Origin: Mycolicibacter acidiphilus
GTDB taxonomy: Bacteria; Actinomycetota; Actinomycetes; Mycobacteriales; Mycobacteriaceae
NCBI RefSeq assembly: GCF_018455725.1
Contig: NZ_JAHCLR010000020.1
Location: forward strand, 1-64,000
Reading direction: 5' to 3'
DNA length: 64,000 bases
The notes under the pieces are model-generated. The model saw only the letters and a program-made list of their open reading frames with translations, had not been told where the DNA came from and made no database searches. Position 1 is the first letter of the stretch. Every line of letters begins with the position of its first letter. This document shows, piece after piece, positions 8,661 through 17,569 of the stretch. The translations under genes were made by a program, and so were the position numbers.

Positions 8661-9875
8661 CTAAAGCCCAAATCCTGCGACGGCCCCGATAACGACGATT
8701 GCAGGAGGTCGGATGCCCTCCGCGCGGATTTTCTCGGGCGCGTCGGCGAGCGTGGCGCGCAGCGTGTGCTGCGCCGGCGTGGTGCCGTGCTGAACCACCA
8801 GAACCGGCGTTTCCGCAGGTCGACCGCCTTTTTGCAGTACCGCGCTGAACTGTTCGATGCGTTCGATCCCCATCAGCAGCACGATCGTGCCGCGCATTGC
8901 CGCGAGTGCGTCCCAATTCACTAACGATTCGGGGTTGTCGGGCGCGACATGCCCGCTGACCACCACGAATTCATGATTCACCGCCCGGTGGGTGACCGGA
9001 ACACCGGCCGCGGCAGGCACTGCTATGGCACTGGTCACACCTGGCACCACCGTCACCGGAATCCCGGCGTCGGCGCAGGCGAGCACCTCCTCGTAGCCGC
9101 GGGCGAAGACGAACGGATCGCCGCCCTTGAGCCGCACCACGAACTTGCCTGCGCGCGCCCGGTCGATCATCAGGGCGTTGATCGCGTCCTGGGCCATCGC
9201 CCGGCCGTAGGGGATCTTGGCGGCGTCGATGACCTCCACGTGCGGAGGCAGCTCGGCCAGCAACTCCGGCGGCGCCAGCCGGTCGGCGACGACGACGTCG
9301 GCGTGGGCGAGCATCCGCCGCCCGCGCACGGTGATCAGTTCCGGGTCGCCGGGGCCGCCGCCGACCAGGACGACCCCGCCGCGCACCACATCGTCGGGGG
9401 TGGCTTCATCACCGATCGCACCGGACTGCAGCGCTTCCCGGATGGCCGAGCGGATCACCGCCGACCGGTGATGCTCACCACCGGCCAGCACGCCGACCGA
9501 CAGGCCGGCGTAGGCGAAGCTGGCCGGTGTGACCGCCGAGCCCTCGACGGCGAGATCGGCACGGACACAGAAGATCTGCCGCCGATCCGCCTCCGCGACG
9601 ACGGCGGCGTTCACCTCGGGGTCGTCGGTGGCCGCGATCGCGTACCAGGAGTCGGCCAGGTCGCCGTCGCGGTACTCCCGCGATTCCAGCGTGATGCCGG
9701 GCTGCTGTTCGCGCAGCGCCTCGACCGCGGGGGTGGCGGTGCGTGCGATCACCGTGACCCGGGCGCCGCTGGAGATCAGCAACGGCAGGCGGCGCTGGGC
9801 GACGCTGCCCCCGCCCACCACGACGACTTTGCGGCCGGCTAGCCGCAAACCGGCCAGATAAGGGTTCTCGCTCAC
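8661..9875 (-). CDS. cysG: siroheme synthase CysG (methyltransferase/dehydrogenase/chelatase)
   Basis: CysG converts uroporphyrinogen III to siroheme, the cofactor of sulfite and nitrite reductases. The 404-residue product has an N-terminal precorrin-2 dehydrogenase/ferrochelatase module with a Rossmann motif (VVVVGGGSVAQRR, about 18-30), then a SAM uroporphyrinogen methyltransferase (VGGGPGDPELITVRG near 170, DRLAPPELL, and GGDPFVFARG). The start is GTG at 9875, with a TAAGGT -10 element ending 6 nt before it. In M. tuberculosis cobB and cobO lie between cysG and mqo; here mqo begins immediately upstream. Confidence 0.95.
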   Translation of the reverse strand: MSENPYLAGLRLAGRKVVVVGGGSVAQRRLPLLISSGARVTVIARTATPAVEALREQQPGITLESREYRDGDLADSWYAIAATDDPEVNAAVVAEADRRQIFCVRADLAVEGSAVTPASFAYAGLSVGVLAGGEHHRSAVIRSAIREALQSGAIGDEATPDDVVRGGVVLVGGGPGDPELITVRGRRMLAHADVVVADRLAPPELLAELPPHVEVIDAAKIPYGRAMAQDAINALMIDRARAGKFVVRLKGGDPFVFARGYEEVLACADAGIPVTVVPGVTSAIAVPAAAGVPVTHRAVNHEFVVVSGHVAPDNPESLVNWDALAAMRGTIVLLMGIERIEQFSAVLQKGGRPAETPVLVVQHGTTPAQHTLRATLADAPEKIRAEGIRPPAIVVIGAVAGFGL

Positions 9876-9881
9876 CCGGCA

Positions 9882-9887
9882 ACCTTA
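9882..9887 (-). promoter_or_regulatory. -10 element of cysG (leaderless)
   Basis: TAAGGT on the minus strand ends 6 nt before the GTG start at 9875. It lies in the 34-bp gap between mqo and cysG. Confidence 0.5.
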
Positions 9888-9909
9888 ATGCGCTCGGCGG
9901 GCGAACTGT

Positions 9910-11385
9910 TCAGCCGTGGCCGGGCGCGTCGAGTCCCAGCACCCGACTCCCCCACGCGGACACCTCCTCGAACAGGGCAGGCTCATCGGAGAGTCGTATC
10001 CCCAGCGACGGCACCATCTCGGTGAGCGTGGGCCGCCAGGCGTCGAAACGATCGGCGAAGCACCGCGCCAGCACCTCGAGCATGGCCGGGACGGCGGTCG
10101 ACGCCCCCGGTGACGCTCCCAGCAGCCCGGCGATGCTGCCGTCGGCGGCGCTGACGATGCTGGTGTCGAATTCCAGTCTGCCGCCGCGGATCACCTGCAC
10201 CCGCTGACCGGCCCGCATGATCTCCCAGTTCGCCTCGGCGGCGGTGGGGGCGAACTCCCGCAGGGCGTCGATCCGCCCGGACGGCGATCGCAGCAACTGG
10301 CCGATCAGGTAGCCGACCAGGGTGCGTTCGCGCAATGCGGCGCCGGCCAGCGATCCCAGGTTGTCGGGCCGGATCGAGCCGAGCAGATCGGTGGGCCTGC
10401 CGTGTTTGAGGAACCGCGGCGACCAGCCGGCGAACGGTCCGAACAGCAGCCACGGGGTGCCGTTGACCAGCCGGGCGTCCAGGTGCGCCGCCGTCGTCGA
10501 CGGCGCCCCGGGCGCCGGGGACCCGTACACCTTGGCGCGGTGCCGCCCGACGACCGCCGGGTCGCCGCAGCGCAGGAACTTACCGCCGATCGGGAAGCCG
10601 CCGAACCCCCGCACCTCGGCGATCCCGGATTTCTGCAGCAGCGGTAGCGCACCACCGCCCGCCCCGACGAACACGAATCGGGCGTTGAGACTGGTCTGCT
10701 GTCCGGTGCGGCGGTTGCCGAGCCGCAGCGTCCAACTGCCGTCGCTCTCCCGGTTGAGGTCGCGCACCTGTTCGCCGAAACGGACCGCGGTGCCGTTGCG
10801 CGCCGCGTAACCGAGCAGGTGCTTGGCCAGCGTTCCGAAGTCGACGTCGGTGCCCGCCGGTGAGAAGTCCAGTGCCACCGGCACATCGGGGGCACGGCCG
10901 GCGGCCATCAGCGGCAGCCGGGACGCGAACTCGTCGAAGCCGGTGATGAACTCGGTGCCGGCGAACAGCGGGTTGGCGGCCAGCGCGTGATGCCGCCGGC
11001 GCAGGTAGTCGACGCGTTCGGCACCGGTGCCGAACGCCACGTGCGGGATCGGGTGCAGGAAGCTGCGGGCGTCGGCGATCAGCCCGGTGTCGACCGCGTA
11101 CGCCCAGAACTGCCGGGTCACCTGGAACTGCTCGTTGACCCGCACCGCCTTGGCGATGTCGATCGAACCGTCCGGGTTCTCCGGGGTGTAGAACAGCTCG
11201 CACAGCCCGGCGTGACCGGTGCCGGCGTTGTTCCACGGGTCGCTGCTCTCCTCAGCCGCGGCGTCGAGGCGCTCGACGACGGTGATCGACCAGTTCGGCT
11301 CCAGCCGGCGCAGTAGGGCGCCGAGAGTGGTGCTCATGATGCCCGCGCCGACGAGCACTACATCCGTCGTGGTGGTGCCGGGCAC
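9910..11385 (-). CDS. mqo: malate:quinone oxidoreductase
   Basis: Mqo is a peripheral membrane FAD enzyme that oxidises malate to oxaloacetate and reduces quinone. The 491-residue protein starts with the FAD-binding motif [18 protein letters not shown]. It has the family stretches [12 protein letters not shown] and [15 protein letters not shown], and ends with [11 protein letters not shown] in the flavin-binding C-terminal region. The frame stays open far upstream on the strand opposite mtr. I chose GTG 11385 because the N-terminus then aligns with known Mqo and a TAGCCT -10 element ends 7 nt before it. Confidence 0.94.
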   Translation of the reverse strand: MPGTTTTDVVLVGAGIMSTTLGALLRRLEPNWSITVVERLDAAAEESSDPWNNAGTGHAGLCELFYTPENPDGSIDIAKAVRVNEQFQVTRQFWAYAVDTGLIADARSFLHPIPHVAFGTGAERVDYLRRRHHALAANPLFAGTEFITGFDEFASRLPLMAAGRAPDVPVALDFSPAGTDVDFGTLAKHLLGYAARNGTAVRFGEQVRDLNRESDGSWTLRLGNRRTGQQTSLNARFVFVGAGGGALPLLQKSGIAEVRGFGGFPIGGKFLRCGDPAVVGRHRAKVYGSPAPGAPSTTAAHLDARLVNGTPWLLFGPFAGWSPRFLKHGRPTDLLGSIRPDNLGSLAGAALRERTLVGYLIGQLLRSPSGRIDALREFAPTAAEANWEIMRAGQRVQVIRGGRLEFDTSIVSAADGSIAGLLGASPGASTAVPAMLEVLARCFADRFDAWRPTLTEMVPSLGIRLSDEPALFEEVSAWGSRVLGLDAPGHG

Positions 11386-11392
11386 GGTTTTC

Positions 11393-11398
11393 AGGCTA
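11393..11398 (-). promoter_or_regulatory. -10 element of mqo (leaderless)
   Basis: TAGCCT on the minus strand ends 7 nt before the mqo GTG. Together with the mtr -10 at 11416-11421 it makes a compact divergent promoter inside 42 bp. Confidence 0.55.
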
Positions 11399-11415
11399 AC
11401 CTCCCCGATGCCATT

Positions 11416-11421
11416 TAGGCT
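11416..11421 (+). promoter_or_regulatory. -10 element of mtr (leaderless)
   Basis: TAGGCT ends 6 nt before the mtr ATG, and no ribosome binding site is visible, so the mRNA probably begins at the A of the start codon. Confidence 0.6.
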
Positions 11422-11427
11422 GACCGG

Positions 11428-12807
11428 ATGCAGACCTACGATCTGGCGATCATCGGAACCGGTTCGGGCAACAGCATTCTCGATGACCGGTACGCGTCCA
11501 AGCGGGTGGCGATCTGCGAGCAGGGCACGTTCGGCGGCACCTGCCTGAACGTGGGGTGCATCCCGACGAAGATGTTCGTCTACGCCTCCGAAGTCGCCGG
11601 GACGGTGCGGGACGCGGCCCGCTACGGCGTCGACGCCCACGTCGACGGCGTCCGCTGGAGCGACATCGTGTCCCGGGTCTTCGGCCGCATCGACCCGATC
11701 GCCGCGGGCGGTGAGGACTACCGGCGCAGCCTGCCGAACGTCGACGTGTACTCCTCGCACACCCGGTTCGGCCCGGTGCAGCCTGACGGCCGCTACCTGC
11801 TGCGCACCGAGGCCGGCGAGGAGTTCACCGCAAGCCAGGTGGTGATCGCGGCCGGGGCCCGCTCGGTGATCCCGCCGGCGATCGCCGAGTCCGGTGTGCG
11901 CTACTACACCAGCGACGACGTGATGCGGATCGCCGAACTGCCCGAGCACCTGGTGATCGTCGGCGGCGGCTTCATCGCCGCGGAGTTCGCCCACGTCTTC
12001 TCCGCGCTGGGCTCGCGGGTGACGGTGGTGATCCGCGGCGGGACCCTGCTGCGGCACTGCGACGAGACCGTCGCACAGCGGTTCACCCAGCTCGCCGGCG
12101 CGAAATGGGAGCTGCACGCGCACCGCAACGTCGTCGGCGCCCGCAACGACGGGCCGGGGGTGGTGATCGACCTCGACGACGGGTCGACGGTGCACGCCGA
12201 CGCGCTGCTGGTGGCAACCGGCCGGGTTCCCAACGGGGATCTGCTGGACGCCGCGGCGGCCGGCATCGACGTCACCGGCGGCCGGGTGAGTGTCGATCAG
12301 CACCAACGGACCTCTGCGCGTGGTGTTTTCGCGCTCGGGGACGTGTCCTCGCCGTATGAGCTCAAGCACGTCGCCAACCACGAGGCGCGGGTCGTGCAGC
12401 ACAATCTGCTCTGCGAGTGGGATGACACCGACGCGATGCAGGTCACCGATCACCGCCATGTCCCGTTCGCGGTGTTCACCGATCCGCAGATCGCCGCGGT
12501 GGGCCTGACCGAGAATCAGGCCATCGCAAAGGGATTCGACATCTCGGTGAAGGTTCAGGAGTACGGCGACGTCGCCTACGGCTGGGCGATGGAGGACACC
12601 GTCGGGTTCGTCAAGCTGATCGCCGAGCGCGGCACCGGCCGGCTGCTGGGCGCGCACCTGATGGGCTATCAGGCGTCGTCACTGATCCAGCCGTTGATCC
12701 AGGCGATGAGCTTCGGGCTGACCGCTCCCGAGATGGCGCGCGGCCAGTACTGGATTCACCCGGCGCTGGCCGAGGTCGTGGAGAACGCGCTGCTCGGGTT
12801 GGAGTGA
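11428..12807 (+). CDS. mtr: mycothione reductase
   Basis: Mtr reduces mycothiol disulfide with NADPH and maintains the actinobacterial thiol pool. The 459-residue flavoprotein has the N-terminal FAD motif [12 protein letters not shown], the redox-active disulfide GGTCLNVGC (Cys39 and Cys44), the NADPH motif [15 protein letters not shown], and the C-terminal HPALAEVVE dimer-interface motif that supplies the catalytic His-Glu pair. It is divergent from mqo and convergent with the DsrE-like gene, whose stop lies 7 bp away. Confidence 0.96.
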   Translation: MQTYDLAIIGTGSGNSILDDRYASKRVAICEQGTFGGTCLNVGCIPTKMFVYASEVAGTVRDAARYGVDAHVDGVRWSDIVSRVFGRIDPIAAGGEDYRRSLPNVDVYSSHTRFGPVQPDGRYLLRTEAGEEFTASQVVIAAGARSVIPPAIAESGVRYYTSDDVMRIAELPEHLVIVGGGFIAAEFAHVFSALGSRVTVVIRGGTLLRHCDETVAQRFTQLAGAKWELHAHRNVVGARNDGPGVVIDLDDGSTVHADALLVATGRVPNGDLLDAAAAGIDVTGGRVSVDQHQRTSARGVFALGDVSSPYELKHVANHEARVVQHNLLCEWDDTDAMQVTDHRHVPFAVFTDPQIAAVGLTENQAIAKGFDISVKVQEYGDVAYGWAMEDTVGFVKLIAERGTGRLLGAHLMGYQASSLIQPLIQAMSFGLTAPEMARGQYWIHPALAEVVENALLGLE

Positions 12808-12814
12808 CCGGTCG

Positions 12815-13213
12815 TCACAGGCTGATGATCTGGTCGGGCATGTCGGCCGCCAGCGCCGCGTACAGGTCGGGGAAACAGCCGACCCGCACCCCGGCGACAG
12901 TTCCGACAGCCTCGCAGTCGGCGGGTTCGGTGCGGCCCACCCCGTCGGCGCACCAGCGCGGCTCGCCGCGTGCCAGCCCGCGTTCCAGCGCGCAGTTGTC
13001 GCAGATCATCAGCAGCATGCCGGTGCGCGCCGCGCACGCGGCGAGACGTTCACCGATCGGGTCGCCGGCGCGCAGCGCGTAGACGTTGTCGTCGAAGAAG
13101 AACATGCCGACCACGTCGACGCCGTGGACGCCGGCCTCCAACTGCGGCAGGATCATCTGCCCGAGTTTGTAACTGGCGGCTCGCGGGGTGGTGAAGACGT
13201 AGGCGACTTTCAC
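12815..13213 (-). CDS. DsrE-like protein (SaoD-like)
   Basis: This 132-residue protein starts at GTG 13213, overlapping the SDR stop codon as GTGA, so it is the last gene of the glnA4 operon and probably coupled. It begins VKVAYVFTTPRAASYKLGQMI and continues VVGMFFFDDNVYAL, a DsrE/F-type alpha/beta fold. Cys residues follow in LAACAARTGMLLMICDNCA, at WCADG, and near the C-terminus in ADCEAVG. DsrE proteins act in sulfur relay. Cys-rich relatives have been called SaoD, but that name is from memory. A role here is not established. Confidence 0.7.
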   Translation of the reverse strand: MKVAYVFTTPRAASYKLGQMILPQLEAGVHGVDVVGMFFFDDNVYALRAGDPIGERLAACAARTGMLLMICDNCALERGLARGEPRWCADGVGRTEPADCEAVGTVAGVRVGCFPDLYAALAADMPDQIISL

Positions 13214-13986
13214 AGCGGGGTGACGTACGCCGAGCTGATCCCGCCATCCACCAGGAACGTCGACCCGGTGATGAACGATGCGTCGTCGCTGGCGAGGAAC
13301 GCCACCGCGGCGGCGATCTCCTCCGGTTCGGCGAACCGGCCAACCGGGACGTGCACCAGTCGCCGGGCGGCGCGCTCGGGATCGGCGGCGAACAGCTCCT
13401 GCAGCAGTGGAGTGTTCACCGGTCCGGGACACAGTGCGTTGACCCGGATGCCCTGGCGGGCGTACTGCACGCCCAGTTCCCGTGACATCGCCAGCACCCC
13501 GCCCTTGGACGCGGTGTAGGAGATCTGCGAGGTCGCCGAACCCATCACCGCCACAAAGGATGCGGTGTTGATGATCGAACCGCGCCCGGCCGGTGCCATG
13601 TGCCGCAGCGCCGCCCGGCAGCACAGGTACACCGATTTCAGGTTGACGTCCTGCACCCGCTGCCACGCGGGCAGTTCGGTGGTCTCGATCAGGTCGTCCT
13701 CCGGCGGGGAGATCCCGGCGTTGTTGAATGCGATATCGACCGAGCCGAAAGTCTCTGCGGCCGTGTCGAACAGGTTGTCCACGGCAGCCTCGTCGGAGAC
13801 GTCGACCGGCACGAACAGACCGTCGAGCTCGTCGGCGACCGCCACCCCGGCGGCCGGGTCCAGATCGCCCACGACGATCCGCGCGCCCTCGGACCGCATC
13901 CGTCGGGCCGCGGCCAGGCCGATGCCACCGCCGGCGCCGGTCACCACGGCAACCCGCCCGGCCAGCCGCTGAGTCAGATCGGTCAC
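13210..13986 (-). CDS. short-chain dehydrogenase/reductase (Rv2857c-like)
   Basis: This is a classical SDR of 258 residues. The NAD(P)-binding motif TGAGGGIG is near residue 16, with NNAG in the middle, catalytic Ser in NTASF, and Tyr-x-x-x-Lys as YTASK. An acidic residue after the second beta strand (VVGDLDP) favours NAD over NADP. It is 1 bp from the aldC stop and overlaps the DsrE-like gene. Placement after an aldehyde dehydrogenase, a PuuD-like hydrolase and a GlnA-like ligase suggests it oxidises or reduces an intermediate of the same pathway. The substrate is unknown. Confidence 0.88.
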   Translation of the reverse strand: MTDLTQRLAGRVAVVTGAGGGIGLAAARRMRSEGARIVVGDLDPAAGVAVADELDGLFVPVDVSDEAAVDNLFDTAAETFGSVDIAFNNAGISPPEDDLIETTELPAWQRVQDVNLKSVYLCCRAALRHMAPAGRGSIINTASFVAVMGSATSQISYTASKGGVLAMSRELGVQYARQGIRVNALCPGPVNTPLLQELFAADPERAARRLVHVPVGRFAEPEEIAAAVAFLASDDASFITGSTFLVDGGISSAYVTPL

Positions 13987-15348
13987 TCACATCTCCTTCA
14001 CTGCGATGAACACATTCTTGGTCTCGGTGAACGCCAGTGGGGCGTCCGGGCCGAGTTCGCGGCCCAGGCCGGACTGCTTGAAGCCACCGAACGGGGTGGT
14101 GTATCGCACCGACGAATGCGAATTCACCGACAGGTTCCCGGCTTCCACCGCACGCGACACCCGCAACCCGCGGGACAGGTTCTCGGTCCAGATCGAACCG
14201 GACAGCCCGTAGGCGGTGTCGTTGGCCAGCGCGATGGCGTCGGCTTCGTCGTCGAACGGCAGCACCGTCACCACCGGGCCGAAGATCTCCTCGGTGACAC
14301 TGCGGTCGGTACGGTTCGGGGTGAGCACGGTCGGCGGGAACCAGAACCCGTCACCGGTCGGTGCGGTGCCGCGGAACGCGACCGGCGCATCATCGGGCAC
14401 ATACGACGCCACCTTCTCCCAGTGCGGGCGCGACACCAGTGGGCCCATCTCGGTATCGCGGGACGCCGGGTCGCCGACCGTCACCCCGGCCACCGCCGGT
14501 TCCAGCAGTTCCATGAATCGGTCGTACACGTTGCGCTGCACCAGGATTCGACTGCGCGCGCAGCAGTCCTGACCGGCGTTGTCGAACACACCGTAGGGTG
14601 CGGTGGCCGCCGCCTGCTCCAGGTCGCAGTCGTCGAACACGATGTTGGCGCTCTTGCCGCCCAACTCCAGTGTGACCCGCTTGACCTGTGCCGCCGCGGT
14701 GGCCAGCACGTGCTTGCCGGTGACGGTCGAACCGGTGAACACGATCTTGGCGACGCCGGGATGGGTGATCAGCCGCTCCCCCACCACCGCGCCCGCACCC
14801 GGCAGCACCTGCAGCAGGTCGGGGTCCAGCCCGGACTCGGCGGCCAGTTCGCCGAGCCGCAGCGTGGTCAGCGGCGTCCACTCGGCGGGCTTGATCAGCA
14901 CGGCGTTGCCGGCGGCCAAGGCCGGCGCGAATCCCCACACGGCGATCGGCATCGGGAAGTTCCACGGGGTGATCACGCCGACCACGCCGAGCGGTTCGTG
15001 GAACGTCACGTCGAGTCCACTGGCGACCGGGATCTGCTTGCCCGCCAACCGTTCCGGACTGCCCGCGTAGAACTGCAGCACGTCACGGACGTGGCCGGCC
15101 TCCCATTCCGCGGCCGACACCGGATGCCCGGCGTTGGTCACTTCCAGGGCGGCCAGTTCACCGATGTGGGCATCGACGGAAGCGGCGAACGCCCGCAGCG
15201 CCGCGGCCCGCTCGGCCGGCGCGACCCGCGCCCACCGCCGCTGCGCGGCCTGCGCGCGCCGCACCGCGTCGTCCACGGCGGCCGCGTCGACGTGCTGCAC
15301 CGAGGTGAACACCGCCCCGGTCGCCGGGTTGATCAGATCGTGGCTCAT
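13987..15348 (-). CDS. aldC: aldehyde dehydrogenase AldC
   Basis: This NAD(P)-dependent aldehyde dehydrogenase has 453 residues. Motifs seen are TPWNFPM (Asn for the oxyanion hole), the catalytic Glu in LELGGKSAN, the catalytic Cys in GQDCCARSR, and EIFGPVV. The ATG at 15348 overlaps the stop of the upstream amidotransferase gene as ATGA; the open frame upstream of it belongs to an overlapping gene. In the polyamine Puu pathway the equivalent step (PuuC) oxidises gamma-glutamyl-aminoaldehydes. Here that assignment rests on operon context. Confidence 0.9.
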   Translation of the reverse strand: MSHDLINPATGAVFTSVQHVDAAAVDDAVRRAQAAQRRWARVAPAERAAALRAFAASVDAHIGELAALEVTNAGHPVSAAEWEAGHVRDVLQFYAGSPERLAGKQIPVASGLDVTFHEPLGVVGVITPWNFPMPIAVWGFAPALAAGNAVLIKPAEWTPLTTLRLGELAAESGLDPDLLQVLPGAGAVVGERLITHPGVAKIVFTGSTVTGKHVLATAAAQVKRVTLELGGKSANIVFDDCDLEQAAATAPYGVFDNAGQDCCARSRILVQRNVYDRFMELLEPAVAGVTVGDPASRDTEMGPLVSRPHWEKVASYVPDDAPVAFRGTAPTGDGFWFPPTVLTPNRTDRSVTEEIFGPVVTVLPFDDEADAIALANDTAYGLSGSIWTENLSRGLRVSRAVEAGNLSVNSHSSVRYTTPFGGFKQSGLGRELGPDAPLAFTETKNVFIAVKEM

Positions 15349-16148
15349 CGGCTCACCCGTCCGTAGGCTCGGGCCGCCCCGACGATCGCGTCGAACAGCC
15401 TCAGGTCGTCCAGCGATTCCTCGGGATGCCACTGCACCGCCACCACGAAATCCTCCCCGGGCAGTTCGACGGCCTCGATGACCCCGTCGTCGTCGCGCGC
15501 GCTGACCGTCAATCGATAGGCGACGGTGTCGATCGCCTGATGGTGGTAGCACTGCACCGCAACGGATTCCCCGAGCAGCGACGCCACTCGGGTTCCGGCG
15601 ACCGTGTGAACGTCCATCGTGGTGAACACCGCGTTGCCGGCCCGATGTCCGCAGTTGCCGAGGACATCCGGCAGATGCTGATGCAGCGTTCCACCGAGCG
15701 CCACGTTGAGCACCTGGGCGCCCCGGCAGATGCCGAGCACCGGCAGGCCGCGGCGCAGCGCCTCATCCAGCAGGGCGAATTCCCAGGCGTCCCGGGCGGT
15801 GTCGGGCTGGTCGGTCTCGGCGTGCGGCGACTGGCCGTAGGCCGCCGGGTTGACGTCTTTGCCGCCGGTGATCACCAGGCCGGACAGCCCGTCGAGCACC
15901 CTCGCGGCGGTCGCAGCGTCCACCGGCTGCGGTGGCAGCAGCATCGCAATGCCGCCGGCAGCGGTGACGCCGTCGAGGTAGTTCGCCGGCAGGAAGCCGG
16001 CGCGCACGTCCCAGACTCCGCTCTGCGCCCGATCCAGGTAGGTGGTGAGGCCGATCACTGGCCGCACGGAGGCGGGTTCGTGCGGCGGTCCCAGTGTCGC
16101 CTCTCCTTCGTCGAGGCTCGCTGAACCGCCGGATTCAGAACCGTTCAA
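15345..16148 (-). CDS. class I glutamine amidotransferase-like hydrolase (PuuD-like)
   Basis: This protein of up to 267 residues is like gamma-glutamyl-GABA hydrolase PuuD. The nucleophile Cys is in LGICRGAQVLN and the His-Glu pair in VQWHPEE. The longest frame starts at TTG 16148 inside the end of glnA4. A later GTG at about 16073, just before RPVIGLTTYL, where PuuD proteins normally begin, is a good alternative. The intervening ~25 residues are encoded by a 56-bp repeat also present near 36.97 kb, so the N-terminal extension may not be functional protein. M. tuberculosis Rv2859c, from memory, also carries a repeat there. Confidence 0.82.
   Translation of the reverse strand: MNGSESGGSASLDEGEATLGPPHEPASVRPVIGLTTYLDRAQSGVWDVRAGFLPANYLDGVTAAGGIAMLLPPQPVDAATAARVLDGLSGLVITGGKDVNPAAYGQSPHAETDQPDTARDAWEFALLDEALRRGLPVLGICRGAQVLNVALGGTLHQHLPDVLGNCGHRAGNAVFTTMDVHTVAGTRVASLLGESVAVQCYHHQAIDTVAYRLTVSARDDDGVIEAVELPGEDFVVAVQWHPEESLDDLRLFDAIVGAARAYGRVSR
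16075..16130. repeat. 56-bp dispersed repeat, copy 1
   Basis: This 56-bp stretch matches the reverse complement of 36966-37021 at 50 of 56 positions, including an uninterrupted central block of about 24 bp. It lies at the glnA4/PuuD-like junction. On the minus strand it contains an AAGGAGAGG ribosome-binding-like motif. The size and the placement at a gene junction resemble MIRU elements, but I did not match it to a known family. Confidence 0.85.
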
Positions 16149-17499
16149 ATCCCCGCACTCTCTCCCAGTCGGTCACCGCGGTGTTGAACGCATCCAGTTC
16201 GACCCGCGCATTGTTGAGGTAGTGCTCCACGACGTCGTCACCGAATGCCTTGCGGGCCACCGTCGATTCTGCGAACAGTGTCGCGGCCGCGGCGAGCGTG
16301 GTCGGCAGGTGCGTCAGGTCGCCCCGGTAGGCGTCACCGGTCACCGGGTCGGGCAGTGTCAGGTCGTTGTCGATGCCGTGCAGGCCGCCGGCGATCAGCG
16401 CCGCCACCGCCAGGTAGGGGTTGACGTCGCCGCCGGGCACCCGGCACTCCACCCGCAGCGAGTCACCGTGGCCGATGATCCGCAGCGCACAGGTCCGGTT
16501 GTCCAGCCCCCAGGCGATCACCGTCGGCGCGAAGCTGCCGCCGACGAACCGCTTGTAGGAGTTGATGTTCGGTGCGTAACACAGGGTCAGCTCCGGCAGA
16601 GTGTCCAGCAGGCCGGCCAGGAAAGCACGGAACAGCGCCGACATGCCGTGCGGCGCATCCGGATCGGCGAACACGGCGGTGCCGTCTGCATCCCGCAGCG
16701 ACAGATGCACGTGGCAGCTGTTGCCTTCGCGCTCATCGAATTTCGCCATGAACGTCAGCGCCTTGCCGTGCTGATCGGCGATCTCCTTGGCGCCGTTCTT
16801 GTAGACGCTGTGGTTGTCGCAGGTGCGCAGTGCCTGCTCGTAGCGGAAGGTGATCTCCTGCTGGCCGGTGTGGCATTCGCCCTTGACGCCTTCGCAGCGC
16901 AGGCCGACGGCGGTCATGCCCACTCGGATGTCGCGCAGCAGCGGTTCCAGCCGGGCGCCGGCCATCAGTCCGTAGTCGGCGTTGTAGTCGGTGCCCGGGG
17001 TCAGACCGCGGTAACCGGTGGCCCACGCCTGCCGGTAGCTGTCCTCGAAGACCAGGAACTCCAGTTCGGTTGCCGCGTAGGCGACCAGTCCGCGCTGCGC
17101 CAGCCGCTCGACCTGGGCGGTGAGGATCTGCCGCGGCGACACCGTGACCGGGCTGCCGTCCGGCCAGTGCGCGTCGGCGAGCAGTTGGGCGGTTCCGGGC
17201 TGCCACGGGATGCGCCGCAGGGTGGCGAAGTCCGGCTTGAGCACCAGGTCGCCGTAGCCGGTGCCCCAGTCGGCGATCGGGTAGCCGGGCACCGTGTTCA
17301 TCTCGACGTCGACGGCCAGCAGGTAGCTGCAGCATTCGACGCCGTGCTCGGCGACGTCGTCGAGAAAGTGGGGTGCGGCAACCCTTTTGCCGACCAGGCG
17401 GCCCTGCATGTCGGTGAACGCCACCACCACGGTGTCGATGTCACCGGATTCGACGAGTAGCCGCAGATCAGCCAGCGAAAGGCTTGCGGACCCAGTCAT
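16135..17499 (-). CDS. glnA4: glutamine synthetase-like ligase GlnA4
   Basis: This 454-residue protein is a glutamine synthetase-family ligase of the GlnA3/GlnA4 type. It has metal and glutamate-binding motifs in the expected order: TELEFLVF, EGVKGECHTGQQEITFRY, NSCHVHLSL, SYKRFVGGSFAP and NRTCALRI. Streptomyces relatives gamma-glutamylate polyamines or ethanolamine rather than ammonia. The downstream PuuD-like hydrolase and aldehyde dehydrogenase support such a role. The ATG at 17499 is preceded by AGGGG. Its 3' end overlaps the PuuD-like frame by 14 bp. The exact amine substrate is not deducible. Confidence 0.9.
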   Translation of the reverse strand: MTGSASLSLADLRLLVESGDIDTVVVAFTDMQGRLVGKRVAAPHFLDDVAEHGVECCSYLLAVDVEMNTVPGYPIADWGTGYGDLVLKPDFATLRRIPWQPGTAQLLADAHWPDGSPVTVSPRQILTAQVERLAQRGLVAYAATELEFLVFEDSYRQAWATGYRGLTPGTDYNADYGLMAGARLEPLLRDIRVGMTAVGLRCEGVKGECHTGQQEITFRYEQALRTCDNHSVYKNGAKEIADQHGKALTFMAKFDEREGNSCHVHLSLRDADGTAVFADPDAPHGMSALFRAFLAGLLDTLPELTLCYAPNINSYKRFVGGSFAPTVIAWGLDNRTCALRIIGHGDSLRVECRVPGGDVNPYLAVAALIAGGLHGIDNDLTLPDPVTGDAYRGDLTHLPTTLAAAATLFAESTVARKAFGDDVVEHYLNNARVELDAFNTAVTDWERVRGFERF

Positions 17500-17569
17500 T
17501 GCGCACCCCTGCCGGTCACCGTGAGCCTGGTTACATGAGCTCTGTCACAGTACCCGAGGCCGACCGGGC

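Noticed and set aside
9910-12657. Mqo frame extending far upstream across mtr
   Set aside because: The extra ~420 residues are antisense to mtr and unlike any Mqo. GTG 11385 fits the family N-terminus and has a -10 element.
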